From assembly GCA_900184925.1 (NCBI GenBank), contig FXYJ02000007.1, positions 122,733 through 186,732 of the forward strand: DNA of 64,000 nt. The letters are read 5' to 3'. Made by a program: the position numbers and the translations under genes. The notes beneath the pieces are model-generated. The model ran no database searches, was not told the DNA's origin, and saw only the letters and a program-made list of their open reading frames with translations. This DNA is from Ruminococcaceae bacterium HV4-5-B5C (GTDB lineage Bacteria; Bacillota; Clostridia; Oscillospirales; Acutalibacteraceae). Position 1 is the first letter of the stretch. Each line of letters begins with the position of its first letter. Positions 34,180 to 43,236 of the stretch are shown piece after piece.

Positions 34180-36003
34180 TCACGAGTTCTGTTCCGCTTG
34201 CGCGCCGTCCCTGATGCTGATCTTAATCTCTATTTTCGTTCCCATACCCGCCTGACTTTCGATTTGAAACGTAAAGTCGTCCTGATAGATATACCGAAGG
34301 CGCGCAAAGATATTGCAAAGGCCGATGTGCTCGCCTTTCCGGTTGTTGTCCAGAGCGCCGTTTTCCGACAGCATGATTTTGTCGATCGTGGACTGAGGCA
34401 TGCCGATCCCGTTGTCTTTTACCGAAAGGACCAGCAGATCACCGTCTTTTCTCACAGACACGGTAATGTAACCGCCCATGATGTCGCCGTTTTCGTCTTT
34501 ATTGGCGAGCACGCCGTGGTACAGCGCATTCTCGACAAGAGGCTGCAGAATATTCTTCGGAACCTCGATATCCAGAAGGCTTTCATCAAGGTCCCAGCGC
34601 ACATCAAACAGATCGCTGTACCGGTAGCCCTGAATAATCAGGTAATTCTGAATCGTCTCAATTTCCTGTCTCAGGGTGTCGGAGACACGGAAGCACCCAA
34701 CGCGCAGTCTGTCCTTGAGGATGCCGATAATGGACCGGTTGACTTCAATCACGGCTTCCGGCCGGTTGCTGCTTGCAAGATAGGTAATGGTATTCATTGC
34801 GTTATAGATAAAATGCGGATCAATCTGGGAGACGAGCAGGCTGTAGCGCATGTCCTGCTCCCGGCGCTCCTGTTCCATCAGCTCATGTATGTTTTTCTCC
34901 AACTTGTCCGCCATCTGGTTAAAGGCTTCCCCGAGAACCTCAATTTCATCGTGTGTATTTACGGTCAGCCGGGCCCCGTAGTTGCCTTTCGAAATCTCCT
35001 TCATTTTTTTGGAGATGGATTTTACCGCAATGAGGCTTTTCTGGGTGACAAGGATGGAGAAAATGCAGTACAGAAACGTACAGATGACCAGCATAAGAAT
35101 AATCTTATTGCAGATGTCCACAGAGGACTTCATCAGCTCCGCTTCCGAGTCGTACCGCACCAGCTTCCATTTGCTGTAAAGAGAATTTCTGGCTGAAAGA
35201 AGCCCATTGTCGATATATTTGTATGTTTCAAAATTGTAGAACTCCTGATTGGCGGATTCCTGAATCATGCCCATGTTAATGTGTGAATCGGCAAAGCTTT
35301 TCCCCGGATACATCGGGGTGTTGTCCTGATTGAGGAGCATGAAGTCAATATTGTCTTTGGCATAAGACTTGAAGATATTGATAATCGTGTCGTAGGAAGA
35401 CACCACGACCAGTTCCCCCGTACAGCCGTAGGGGTTGACGTAAGGGCTGAAATAGCAGAAAACTTTTGTGGAATGGTCTACGAAAACGCCTTCCTGACGG
35501 GGGTCGCTGCTGGAAAACGGCTCCGATAAAAAGCAGTTGTTTGTCTCACGGTTATATTTGAACTGAAAGAGGTTGCTCACATACTGCTTCAGGCTGTCCG
35601 TCATGCCGACCGATGTGATGATCTCTCCGTTATCAAGTCTGAGATAAACGTGGATCACCTGATAGGAATCCATGTAATAATTGTTGCTTGCGTTGGCGAG
35701 GTGATTTTCCAGAATCGTCTCACTTTTATTGCCGTTGTTTTTATGGGCCTGAATATCTTTCACAAGGTCGGTAATCGTGGGGTCGTTGCAGATGAACGAA
35801 GTAAAGCGGTTGATGCCCTTGATATAGTCATCCATCTCGCTCATGAGTCTTTCGTTGAGGTCAAGTTCAGACTTGACGATGCTGTCTTTGCTCGTGTAAT
35901 AAATCAGCTTCGGCAGGATGATATAAATCATGGTACAGGTGATCAGCAGCAGCAAAAGCTGGCTGAGTACATTTTTAGTCAGAATACTTCTTAAATATCT
36001 CAT
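34180..36003 (-). CDS. YesM/LytS-type sensor histidine kinase
   Basis: Membrane sensor of 607 residues. Helix 1 at 12-33, extracellular sensor about 35-290, helix 2 about 298-320, HAMP about 322-375, then the His_kinase domain with phospho-acceptor in SQIDPHFIYNAMNT near residue 405 and HATPase near the end (VENALYHGV, LSVKDNGIGMP). Such kinases pair with AraC-type response regulators to sense carbohydrates. The gene overlaps the upstream regulator gene by 29 bases. Divergent arabinofuranosidase and ABC genes are the obvious targets. Confidence 0.93.
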   Translation of the reverse strand: MRYLRSILTKNVLSQLLLLLITCTMIYIILPKLIYYTSKDSIVKSELDLNERLMSEMDDYIKGINRFTSFICNDPTITDLVKDIQAHKNNGNKSETILENHLANASNNYYMDSYQVIHVYLRLDNGEIITSVGMTDSLKQYVSNLFQFKYNRETNNCFLSEPFSSSDPRQEGVFVDHSTKVFCYFSPYVNPYGCTGELVVVSSYDTIINIFKSYAKDNIDFMLLNQDNTPMYPGKSFADSHINMGMIQESANQEFYNFETYKYIDNGLLSARNSLYSKWKLVRYDSEAELMKSSVDICNKIILMLVICTFLYCIFSILVTQKSLIAVKSISKKMKEISKGNYGARLTVNTHDEIEVLGEAFNQMADKLEKNIHELMEQERREQDMRYSLLVSQIDPHFIYNAMNTITYLASSNRPEAVIEVNRSIIGILKDRLRVGCFRVSDTLRQEIETIQNYLIIQGYRYSDLFDVRWDLDESLLDIEVPKNILQPLVENALYHGVLANKDENGDIMGGYITVSVRKDGDLLVLSVKDNGIGMPQSTIDKIMLSENGALDNNRKGEHIGLCNIFARLRYIYQDDFTFQIESQAGMGTKIEIKISIRDGAQAEQNS

Positions 36004-37561
36004 CTGTCAGCCTCTTCCTGTACTCAATGGGGGTCAGAGCGGTGTATTTTTTGAAAACCTTGCTGAAGTACTGACTCGATGCAAAACCGACTTTCTCCGA
36101 GATTTCGTAAATCTTCACGTCGCCGTTCTCAAGCATTCCCATTGCCTGCTGAATGCGGTATTTATTCAGGTAATCGATCAGTGTCAGTCCCGTTTCAAGT
36201 TTGAATTTCGACTCCGACCTTGCCGTACTCATGGCGACCCCTCTCGAGATGCTGTCGACGTCAAGGTCCGTCCGGCCGTAATTACCCATAATGTATTTGA
36301 TAATTTCGAGTGTGTCCTTCGAATATTTTTCAGACGGCACTTCTTCCCGGATGGAAAACAGAAGCTCGAATTTCTCCGTCACCCATTGAACCGCATCCGG
36401 CATGGTGTACATCATGTCTTCATCGTGCCGGTTCAATTCCGCCGTAAACATCTTTCCGGTTTTAATATCATGAAGGTCCTGCCCGAACTTCTTCAGGCAA
36501 TTAAGACAATGATAAAGCGCATAATCGAAGGCCTTCGCATCCTTCTCCTTCATCGTCTGCTCAAAGAAGTCGGTCAGATAGCCCAGCAGAGTACCGCGGT
36601 CATTGGTCTTGATGCAGCTTTCCACGAAACCGGCATCAAACGGTTCTTTAACACTTCCGGAACGGAGTTTGTCCGAATCGACTTCCATCAGAAGCCTGCG
36701 GCCCAGAAAGATCTGCACCAGGGCCGCGGCTTTGCAGCCCGCAAAGATGCGGCATGCTGCCGACAGCGTCGTTGGGCGGCTGACGGTGTAAACCGAAAAA
36801 GTGCCGCGCGCCGTCAGGTCAAGCCCGGACTGAAGCTTTTGGGCATACCCGGCGAGCATCTTTGCGTCACCCGCTGCCGGGGCTTTCAGGATAGACACAA
36901 TACCGTCGGCATACCGGAAAACGGATACAGGGCGAAAATGCTCATCAGCAAAGTTCTTGCCTACTTCGACAAGCATGCGGCTTTCTTCCCGCTCCTCGTT
37001 CCCAGCTTCAAAGAAAGACGCAGCCGCCGGGATCGGGCGATCCTGCCTGATATATAAGTAACAGTACCGTTCCTCCGTTATTTTCTGTCCGCGTTCCCCA
37101 AGCCAGCCCAGCTTGCTTTCTTCCACGCCGGTAAACACTTCTTCAAGAACCTTTTCTATCTTGTAAGAATTCTCGTCCTTCTTTGCAGCAATCTTTCTTT
37201 CGATTTCAAGCAGTTTCTCCGCAAACATTTTTTCTTCGACGGTGTCTTTCATAATATAGTCGTCGGCACCCAGCTTCAGAGCATTGTATGTATAGTCGAA
37301 ATCGGTGTAGCTTGTGACAAATAAAATATGGAGATCCGGGTTGCATTCCCTTGCTCTTTTTGCGAACTCAATTCCGTCCATGACAGGCATTTTAATGTCG
37401 GTGATAATGAGGTCGGTCTCTTTCTCCTCCAGAATATGGAGCGCTTCCTTGCCATCATAGGCCGTCCCGATGATTTCAAACCCGTAGAACTGCCAGTTGA
37501 TGAGCTGAGTATAGTATTTTACAGCCAACCTTTCGTCGTCCACGATCAATACTTTCACCAT
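35975..37561 (-). CDS. YesN-type response regulator with AraC DNA-binding domain
   Basis: A 528-residue regulator. The receiver domain at 1-120 has KVLIVDDER, the phospho-acceptor LIITDIKMP and the conserved Lys in DYIMKD. A long middle region (130-410) is typical of this family. The C-terminal 100 residues carry two helix-turn-helix motifs (VAMSTARSESKFKLETG; ISEKVGFASSQYFSKVFKKYTALTPIEYR). Expected to bind direct repeats as a dimer; five matching AT-rich repeats in 21-bp register lie between this gene and the GH51 gene. AGAGGTGAGG precedes the ATG. Confidence 0.94.
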   Translation of the reverse strand: MVKVLIVDDERLAVKYYTQLINWQFYGFEIIGTAYDGKEALHILEEKETDLIITDIKMPVMDGIEFAKRARECNPDLHILFVTSYTDFDYTYNALKLGADDYIMKDTVEEKMFAEKLLEIERKIAAKKDENSYKIEKVLEEVFTGVEESKLGWLGERGQKITEERYCYLYIRQDRPIPAAASFFEAGNEEREESRMLVEVGKNFADEHFRPVSVFRYADGIVSILKAPAAGDAKMLAGYAQKLQSGLDLTARGTFSVYTVSRPTTLSAACRIFAGCKAAALVQIFLGRRLLMEVDSDKLRSGSVKEPFDAGFVESCIKTNDRGTLLGYLTDFFEQTMKEKDAKAFDYALYHCLNCLKKFGQDLHDIKTGKMFTAELNRHDEDMMYTMPDAVQWVTEKFELLFSIREEVPSEKYSKDTLEIIKYIMGNYGRTDLDVDSISRGVAMSTARSESKFKLETGLTLIDYLNKYRIQQAMGMLENGDVKIYEISEKVGFASSQYFSKVFKKYTALTPIEYRKRLTDEIFKKYSD

Positions 37562-37629
37562 ATCTGTTCCTCACCTCTTTCAGATCACGGATTCAATGGG
37601 CGTTCGTGTTATTTTTTACAATTTCTTTT

Positions 37630-37805
37630 AAATTTGCACAGTAATTATAGCAGATTATTCAGTGATTTTCATGCGCCAATAAATGTTAACTGAAAATTGC
37701 ACAATTTCAGTTCAATTTTACACATCAGTTTCGTTCAATCGGGCATCCGCATTCTCTTTTGCGAAAACCGTCGAAAATTACACAAAGCGAAAGCAAAATT
37801 ACATT
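37630..37805. repeat. Five direct copies of an AAAATTRCACA 11-mer in 21-bp register
   Basis: Core copies at 37630-37640 (AAATTTGCACA), 37693-37703 (AAAATTGCACA), 37714-37724 (AATTTTACACA), 37774-37784 (AAAATTACACA) and 37795-37805 (AAAATTACATT). Start-to-start distances are 63, 21, 60 and 21, so all lie on nearly the same face of the helix. The last copy overlaps the -35 of the GH51 promoter; the first borders a TATAAT-like box for the divergent regulator. Likely binding sites of the AraC-type regulator. Confidence 0.7.
37644..37649 (-). promoter_or_regulatory. -10 box for the two-component operon
   Basis: On the minus strand this reads TATAAT. No good -35 is seen 16-18 bases upstream, which with the nearby repeats suggests activator dependence. 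Confidence 0.45.
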
Positions 37806-37832
37806 TACGCTGTGGGAAAATAACTGTATGAT
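37804..37832 (+). promoter_or_regulatory. Promoter of the GH51-ABC operon
   Basis: Weak -35 TTTACG (37804-37809), 17-base spacer, TATGAT (37827-37832). The -35 is overlapped by the fifth 11-mer repeat, the usual position of an AraC-family class II activator site. Confidence 0.6.
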
Positions 37833-37903
37833 TGCCACAGACGCAAAGGAAAATGTCAAATCCTTTTCAACATGTTGCACAACGAATAGAAAAAGAGAGG
37901 ATG

Positions 37904-39466
37904 ATGGATTTGAAAAGAGCAGAGTATTTTGCCGACAGAAAATTCCCGGCGGGCAGTGTCGACGACAATGTGTTTGCATCCTTCACAGAACATCTCGGCA
38001 GATGCATTTATTCCGGTCTGTATGAGCCGGGGCATCCCGAGGCGGATGAACAGGGATTCCGGAAAGACACCATTCGGCTGATCAAAGAACTCGGTGTTCC
38101 GATGGTTCGCTACCCCGGCGGAAATTTCGTTTCCTGCTTCGACTGGACCGACAGCATCGGCCCGAAGGAGAACCGCCCGCGCAGAATGGACTATGCCTGG
38201 GCCTCCGTCGAAACGAACGAGTTTGGTCTTGACGAGTTTGTCGACTGGGCTAAAAAGGCCGGCGTCGAGCCTATGATGGCGGTAAACCTTGGGACGGACA
38301 GTATCCGCAGCGCCGGTTATCTTGTGGAGTACTGCAACCACCCGGGCGGCACTTACTGGAGCGACCTGAGAATCAAAAACGGCCACAAGGAACCCTATAA
38401 CATTAAATACTGGTGTCTCGGCAATGAAATGGAAGGTTCCTGGCAGGCAGGCCACCTGAATGCCGAAGACTACGCCAAAAAAGCGCTGGAAGCTGCAAAG
38501 ATCATGCGCTGGGTCGACCCCTCCATCAAGCTGATTGCGAGCGGGAGCAGCTATGAGATGCTTCCTTCCTATCTGGAATGGGACAAGACCATACTGACCG
38601 AGCTGTACGACCATATCGATTACATTTCGACGCACGCCTATTACATGAACAAAAACAACTGTATGGGCACCACTGATTTTCTCGCTTCTTACAAACAGCT
38701 TGACACACACCTGAAAGCGACGGAAACCGCCCTTGATTTTGTTCAGGCAAAAGCGACCAAGAAAAAACCGATCCAGATTTGTCTGGATGAATGGAATGTA
38801 TGGAATTTTTCCGACATTGTGTTCGAAAAAATGGATGACCTTCTCGGCATGACCACATTCCAGATGACCTCGGCAAAGCCCTGGGAAGTCGCCCCATCTA
38901 TTCTGGAGGAAAAGTACTCTCTTCTGGACGCCCTGACCCTCGGCGGGCTTGCCATTACCCTGCTGCAGCATGCTGACCGGGTGAAAATCGCCTGTCTCGC
39001 GCAGCTGGTGAATGTAATCGCTCCGATTACGACGAAGAGGAACGGCGGCATCCTGAAGCAGTCCACCTTCTACCCCTTCCTGTATCTCTCCCGGTACGGC
39101 CGCGGTGAAGTTGTGAAAAGTATTGTGAGCTCCCCTCAATATGACTCCGTCTATGGAACGCTCCCCGTTGTTGAAGCAGTCACCGTTTATAACAGGGAGG
39201 ATGAAACCGCGACCATTTTTGCTTTGAACTGCGACCAAGAGGAAGACGTCGAGTTTAAGGCGGAACTGAACCATTTCGGGAAAGTCAGGCTGATGGAGCA
39301 CATCGTTCTGGACGGTCCCGACCTCGAGGCGTTCAACTCCTTCGAGCATCCCGAAAACGTGATGCCGCGTGAAATTCCGGTCGGCGGCGAGGAAGCGGAA
39401 TCTCTCACGACGGTGCTTCCGAAGCTTTCCTGGAATGTACTGCGGTACAAGGTAAACGAAAAATAG
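37904..39466 (+). CDS. GH51 alpha-L-arabinofuranosidase
   Basis: Intracellular exo-enzyme releasing L-arabinofuranose from arabino-oligosaccharides. About 520 residues, no signal peptide. Typical N-terminal TEHLGRCIYSGLYEPGHP and VRYPGGNFVSCFDW; acid/base Glu in YWCLGNEMEGSW; nucleophile Glu in QICLDEWNVW; C-terminal beta-sandwich after residue 390. Starts at ATG 37904 or 37901; TTG 37910 has the better spacing (9 bases) to GAGAGG. First gene of an operon with a sugar ABC importer, controlled from the repeat-bearing intergenic region. Confidence 0.93.
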   Translation: MDLKRAEYFADRKFPAGSVDDNVFASFTEHLGRCIYSGLYEPGHPEADEQGFRKDTIRLIKELGVPMVRYPGGNFVSCFDWTDSIGPKENRPRRMDYAWASVETNEFGLDEFVDWAKKAGVEPMMAVNLGTDSIRSAGYLVEYCNHPGGTYWSDLRIKNGHKEPYNIKYWCLGNEMEGSWQAGHLNAEDYAKKALEAAKIMRWVDPSIKLIASGSSYEMLPSYLEWDKTILTELYDHIDYISTHAYYMNKNNCMGTTDFLASYKQLDTHLKATETALDFVQAKATKKKPIQICLDEWNVWNFSDIVFEKMDDLLGMTTFQMTSAKPWEVAPSILEEKYSLLDALTLGGLAITLLQHADRVKIACLAQLVNVIAPITTKRNGGILKQSTFYPFLYLSRYGRGEVVKSIVSSPQYDSVYGTLPVVEAVTVYNREDETATIFALNCDQEEDVEFKAELNHFGKVRLMEHIVLDGPDLEAFNSFEHPENVMPREIPVGGEEAESLTTVLPKLSWNVLRYKVNEK

Positions 39467-39491
39467 TAGCAGGAATAAGGAGGTGGTAGTT

Positions 39492-40994
39492 TTGAAGGAA
39501 GAAGTGCTGCTGACAGCACAGAATATTGACAAGCGGTTCGGAATCACGCATGCTCTCAACGACGTCACGATTGAAATCGCCCGCGGCGACGTAATGGGGC
39601 TCATCGGGGAAAACGGTTCCGGAAAGTCGACTTTTTCCTCCATCATAAGCGGCATGCAACGGCCCGACAGCGGCACAATCACATGGAAGGGCCAGGAGTT
39701 CCGGCCGCAAAGCATGGTTGAAGCACAGGCGGCAGGCATCAGCATGGTTGTTCAGGAAATGGGCACGATTTCAGGGATCAGTATTGCCGACAACATCTTT
39801 CTGGGAAAAGAAAAGGACTTTCGGCGCGGGCCTTTCATCAACAAAAAAGCCATGCAAAAAAAGGCTTCCGAGCTGCTCGCCAAAGTCGGCATGAAGGAAA
39901 CCTGCCCGACCGACCGCATCGACACTCTCTCATTTGAAAACAGGAAGCTCGTCGAAATTGCCCGCGCCCTTTACGGGAATCCGGACCTGTTCATCTTCGA
40001 CGAGACCACCACGGCGCTGTCGCAGAAAGGCCGCGACGTCGTTTACCGGATCATGGAGGAGTATCAAAAAGAGAACAAGTCGGTGCTGTTCATCTCCCAT
40101 GACCTCGAAGAGCTGATCAGCGTCTCCACCAAAGTTACGGTTCTGCGCGATGGGGCCAAGGTTGCGGTTCTGGGAAAAGAAGAAATGAGCCCCGACCGCG
40201 TCAAAGAACTGATGGTCGGACGCAAAATCACCGAAGAGTATTACCGCACCGATTTTGACGGCAGCTACGGTGATGAGGTGGTTATGAAGGCAACGCACCT
40301 GACTGCCGGAACAATTCTGGAAGACTTCAGTCTGGAGCTTCACAAGGGTGAAATTCTGGGCATCGGCGGCCTCACCGACTGCGGCATGCATGACCTCGGC
40401 AAGGCGTTGTTCGGCCTGATTAAGCCTTTGACAGGCAGCGTAACGGTTTACTCTCAGGACACCATTATCAAAAGCGCTTACGGAGCAATCCGGAACAAGA
40501 TCGGTTATGTTTCGAAGAACAGGGACCTTGAAGCGCTCGACATGAACTCCAGCATCAAGGATAACATCACGCTTCCGTCGCTGGACCTCCTGTCGAACTG
40601 GTTCCTGATCAGCAGCCAGAAAGAAAAGAAATTCGCAAAAGATGAGATTGAATCCCTCAGCATTAAATGCAGTTCGGAACTTCAGCTGTGCAAAAGCCTC
40701 AGCGGCGGTAACAAGCAGAAGGTATCCATTGCAAAATGGCTCGGCAACCAGTCCGAAATCTTTATTTTCGACTGCCCGACCCGCGGAATCGACGTAATCG
40801 TTAAGGCCGCGCTTTACCAGCTGATGATCCAGCTGAAAGCTCAGGGAAAATCCATCATTATGATCTCGGAGGAACTGACCGAACTGATCGGCATGTGCGA
40901 CCGCATCATGATTCTGAAGGACGGAAAGCTTTCCGGTTCTTTTGAAAGGTCGGAGGACCTGACTGATCATGTGCTGATTCAGAAAATGGTTTAG
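39492..40994 (+). CDS. Sugar ABC importer ATPase, RbsA/YtfR type (two NBDs)
   Basis: A 500-residue fused double-ATPase of a monosaccharide importer. The first domain has Walker A GENGSGKST, a divergent signature (LSFENRKLVEIARAL) and Walker B LFIFDETTTAL; the second has a degenerate Walker A (GGLTDCGMHDLGKALFG) but intact signature LSGGNKQKVSIAKW and FIFDCPTRGID. This split of defects is normal in RbsA/MglA. The TTG at 39492 lies 8 bases after AAGGAGG; the upstream GTG is part of that site. Works with the two permeases and the lipoprotein downstream. Confidence 0.92.
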   Translation: MKEEVLLTAQNIDKRFGITHALNDVTIEIARGDVMGLIGENGSGKSTFSSIISGMQRPDSGTITWKGQEFRPQSMVEAQAAGISMVVQEMGTISGISIADNIFLGKEKDFRRGPFINKKAMQKKASELLAKVGMKETCPTDRIDTLSFENRKLVEIARALYGNPDLFIFDETTTALSQKGRDVVYRIMEEYQKENKSVLFISHDLEELISVSTKVTVLRDGAKVAVLGKEEMSPDRVKELMVGRKITEEYYRTDFDGSYGDEVVMKATHLTAGTILEDFSLELHKGEILGIGGLTDCGMHDLGKALFGLIKPLTGSVTVYSQDTIIKSAYGAIRNKIGYVSKNRDLEALDMNSSIKDNITLPSLDLLSNWFLISSQKEKKFAKDEIESLSIKCSSELQLCKSLSGGNKQKVSIAKWLGNQSEIFIFDCPTRGIDVIVKAALYQLMIQLKAQGKSIIMISEELTELIGMCDRIMILKDGKLSGSFERSEDLTDHVLIQKMV

Positions 40995-40995
40995 T

Positions 40996-41982
40996 ATGGT
41001 GAACGACATGAAAAATAACGAAGCAATTCTGCCAAACGATGTTTCCGGGAAAATGGAACGGTTCAATAATGTCAGAAGCGCACTGATTCCTTTTGCCGGT
41101 CTTGTGCTGATGACGATCGTGTTTGAGGTGGCTTCCCAAAGCAAGCTGCTTCTGCCGGCCAACCTCGTTACCATTCTGAACCAGTCCTTTTCCGTTATGA
41201 TCATTGCGCTCGGCGCAACTTTCGTCTTTGCTCACGGCGGACTGGACATTTCCTACGGTTCGGTGTTCGGTCTCAGCATTCTCTGCGCCGCTGCCGTGGC
41301 TCACGCAGGCATGACGGCACTGGCGCTTCCGGTGGCAATTGCCGCGGCGGCACTTTGTGCGCTGATCAACGGAGGCGTGTCCGTATTCTGCGGCATCTCC
41401 CCCTTCATCACCTCAATCTGCATCCTGTTTATCGGGAGAGGCATCTTGAATACGGTCTGTTCTTCGAATCAGATCGCCATCCCCCCGTCGATGTTGAGCG
41501 TCGACACCTGGCAGACAAAACTGATCGTCCTCATTGTCACAATCGCGGTAACGGCAATTCTGTTTGAAAAAACAAAGATCGGCAGAAACAACAAGGCAAT
41601 CGGAGGAAACCCGAAGTCGGCCGAGCAGGCTGGCGTCAATATCGGACTGTACCGTCTGATTGCATATCTTATCAGCGGCATAACCATCGGCATCGCAGCT
41701 TATTTCTCGCTGGTACGCATGGGAAGCGTCAGTTCCGCTACGGGGCAGGGGCTTGAGATGAGCATCATCACTGCCCTCGTGCTCGGCGGCATGCCGATGA
41801 CCGGAGGAGCCGGTTCGAGAATCATCAGTGCCATTATCGGCAGCATTTCGATCATCGTTCTGAAAAACGGCCTGATCATTCTCGGCGTCAACGACAAGAT
41901 TATCGAAGGAATTCAGGGCATCATCATTCTGGCGATCATCCTCATTTCCTACAAGAAGGAAAGGGATGCTCTCCTGAGCTGA
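40996..41982 (+). CDS. Sugar ABC importer permease 1
   Basis: RbsC/YtfT-type membrane subunit, 328 residues with eight to ten helices. HGGLDISYGSVFGLSILCAAA near residue 75 and the coupling-loop region GGNPKSAEQAGVNI near 205 are family hallmarks. Begins one base after the ATPase stop; ATG 41008, with GGTGA 6 bases before it, is an alternative start. One of two permeases in this operon, implying a heterodimeric channel. Confidence 0.9.
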   Translation: MVNDMKNNEAILPNDVSGKMERFNNVRSALIPFAGLVLMTIVFEVASQSKLLLPANLVTILNQSFSVMIIALGATFVFAHGGLDISYGSVFGLSILCAAAVAHAGMTALALPVAIAAAALCALINGGVSVFCGISPFITSICILFIGRGILNTVCSSNQIAIPPSMLSVDTWQTKLIVLIVTIAVTAILFEKTKIGRNNKAIGGNPKSAEQAGVNIGLYRLIAYLISGITIGIAAYFSLVRMGSVSSATGQGLEMSIITALVLGGMPMTGGAGSRIISAIIGSISIIVLKNGLIILGVNDKIIEGIQGIIILAIILISYKKERDALLS

Positions 41983-42010
41983 TTAACAAATACAATTTAG
42001 GAGGAACGTT

Positions 42011-43216
42011 ATGAAAAAGAGATTTCTGAAAAGAGCGACATCCCTTGCCCTTGCGGCAGCCATGTGCGTGTCGATTGCATTCACAGGCTGCTCCGGGTCC
42101 GGCTCCTCGTCGAAGCCCGCTGCATCGGCCGCACCAACCGCTTCCGCCGCAACTGCAAACGGCGACTCCGGCAAATACCCCGCAGCCTCGACACTGCCGC
42201 ACTACACCATCGGCATCGTCATCCATTCCACACAGGACTTCCTCACCTCTCACCTGAAAGATTACATGGACTACCTCGGGAAATCTTTCAATGTCGATTT
42301 CAAATTCCAGATCATTGAGAACTTCTCCGACGACACATACCTGAATGCAATTGAAAACCTCTGCTCGCAGGGCGTCAACGGCGTTATCTGCACCAACTTC
42401 AGCGGCACAGCCATTGTAAAGGGTATTTCGATCTGCCAGAGCCACAAGATTTACATGGGCATCGGCTTCAGCCAGATCACCGACTCCAGCATCCGTGATG
42501 CGGCCCTCAACAACCCCTACTATGTCGGTTCCGCCTATGAAAGCGATTTCAAAGCCGGCTACGACATTGTAAAGACACTGGCTGACAAAGGCTGCAAGAA
42601 CATCGCCGCTATCGGCTATACCCCCGGCATCACCTGTCACGACCGTCGCTGGGCCGGCATTTTGCAGGCCTTCAAAGACAACCCGAACATCAAGAAGGTC
42701 GGCGAATACAGAGGCACAAACTGGACACCCGCCCTGCAGAACTTCCTTGCAACCAACAGCGACATGGACGGCGTAGCCATCACCCTTCTCGGCATGGAAC
42801 TCTGCTCGCAGCCCATCAAGGCCGCCGGCAAAGAAGGCAAAGTCAAGATCGCATGCGTCGACTTCAGTGAAAAATCTCTTGAAGGTCTCAAGAGCGGCGA
42901 ACTCGCCATCACAATCGGCGGACAGTTTGTTGACACCCTCTTCCCCTTCCTGCTGATGTACAACAAGCTTGCCGGAACACCGCTGAGCGACAAGGCCGAA
43001 GAAATTCAGGTTCCGCTCGTCGAGTGCACAACCGCGCAGCAGTTTGAAGACTACATGAAATATGTCAACGGTTCCATCTGGCCCTGGACTGCGGATGAAG
43101 CCAAAGCCTACGTGAAAAAGTTCAACCCGAACGCCAAGATTGGCGACCTGATTGACGCAGCCGCAAGCTACTCCACAGAAAATGTAAAGCAAAGGCATGC
43201 CCAGTGGTTTAAATAA
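42011..43216 (+). CDS. Sugar-binding lipoprotein of the ABC importer
   Basis: Extracellular substrate-binding protein of 401 residues. Residues 1-26 are a lipoprotein signal with lipobox FTGC, then a Ser/Ala/Pro-rich linker, then a periplasmic-binding-protein type 1 fold (YTIGIVIHSTQDFLTSHLKDYM; VNGVICTNFSG; CHDRRWAGILQAF). The annotation by family is monosaccharide or short oligosaccharide; arabinose-type sugars are inferred from the GH51 gene. AGGAGG sits 8 bases before the ATG. Gene order places it between the two permeases. Confidence 0.9.
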   Translation: MKKRFLKRATSLALAAAMCVSIAFTGCSGSGSSSKPAASAAPTASAATANGDSGKYPAASTLPHYTIGIVIHSTQDFLTSHLKDYMDYLGKSFNVDFKFQIIENFSDDTYLNAIENLCSQGVNGVICTNFSGTAIVKGISICQSHKIYMGIGFSQITDSSIRDAALNNPYYVGSAYESDFKAGYDIVKTLADKGCKNIAAIGYTPGITCHDRRWAGILQAFKDNPNIKKVGEYRGTNWTPALQNFLATNSDMDGVAITLLGMELCSQPIKAAGKEGKVKIACVDFSEKSLEGLKSGELAITIGGQFVDTLFPFLLMYNKLAGTPLSDKAEEIQVPLVECTTAQQFEDYMKYVNGSIWPWTADEAKAYVKKFNPNAKIGDLIDAAASYSTENVKQRHAQWFK

Positions 43217-43236
43217 TTCCGGGGAAGTGAATCTAA

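Noticed and set aside
35930..37057. 375-codon plus-strand frame opposite the response regulator
   Set aside because: Crosses the kinase/regulator overlap; the minus genes have all expected motifs.
37856..39745. 629-codon minus-strand open frame opposite the GH51 gene
   Set aside because: Antisense shadow: the plus frame encodes a complete GH51 enzyme with catalytic motifs; the minus product resembles nothing.
39930..41204. 424-codon minus-strand frame opposite the ABC ATPase
   Set aside because: Spans two real plus-strand genes and has no recognisable domain.
41942..43198. 418-codon minus-strand frame opposite the sugar-binding lipoprotein
   Set aside because: Low-complexity, no motif; the plus strand has signal peptide, lipobox and ribosome binding site.
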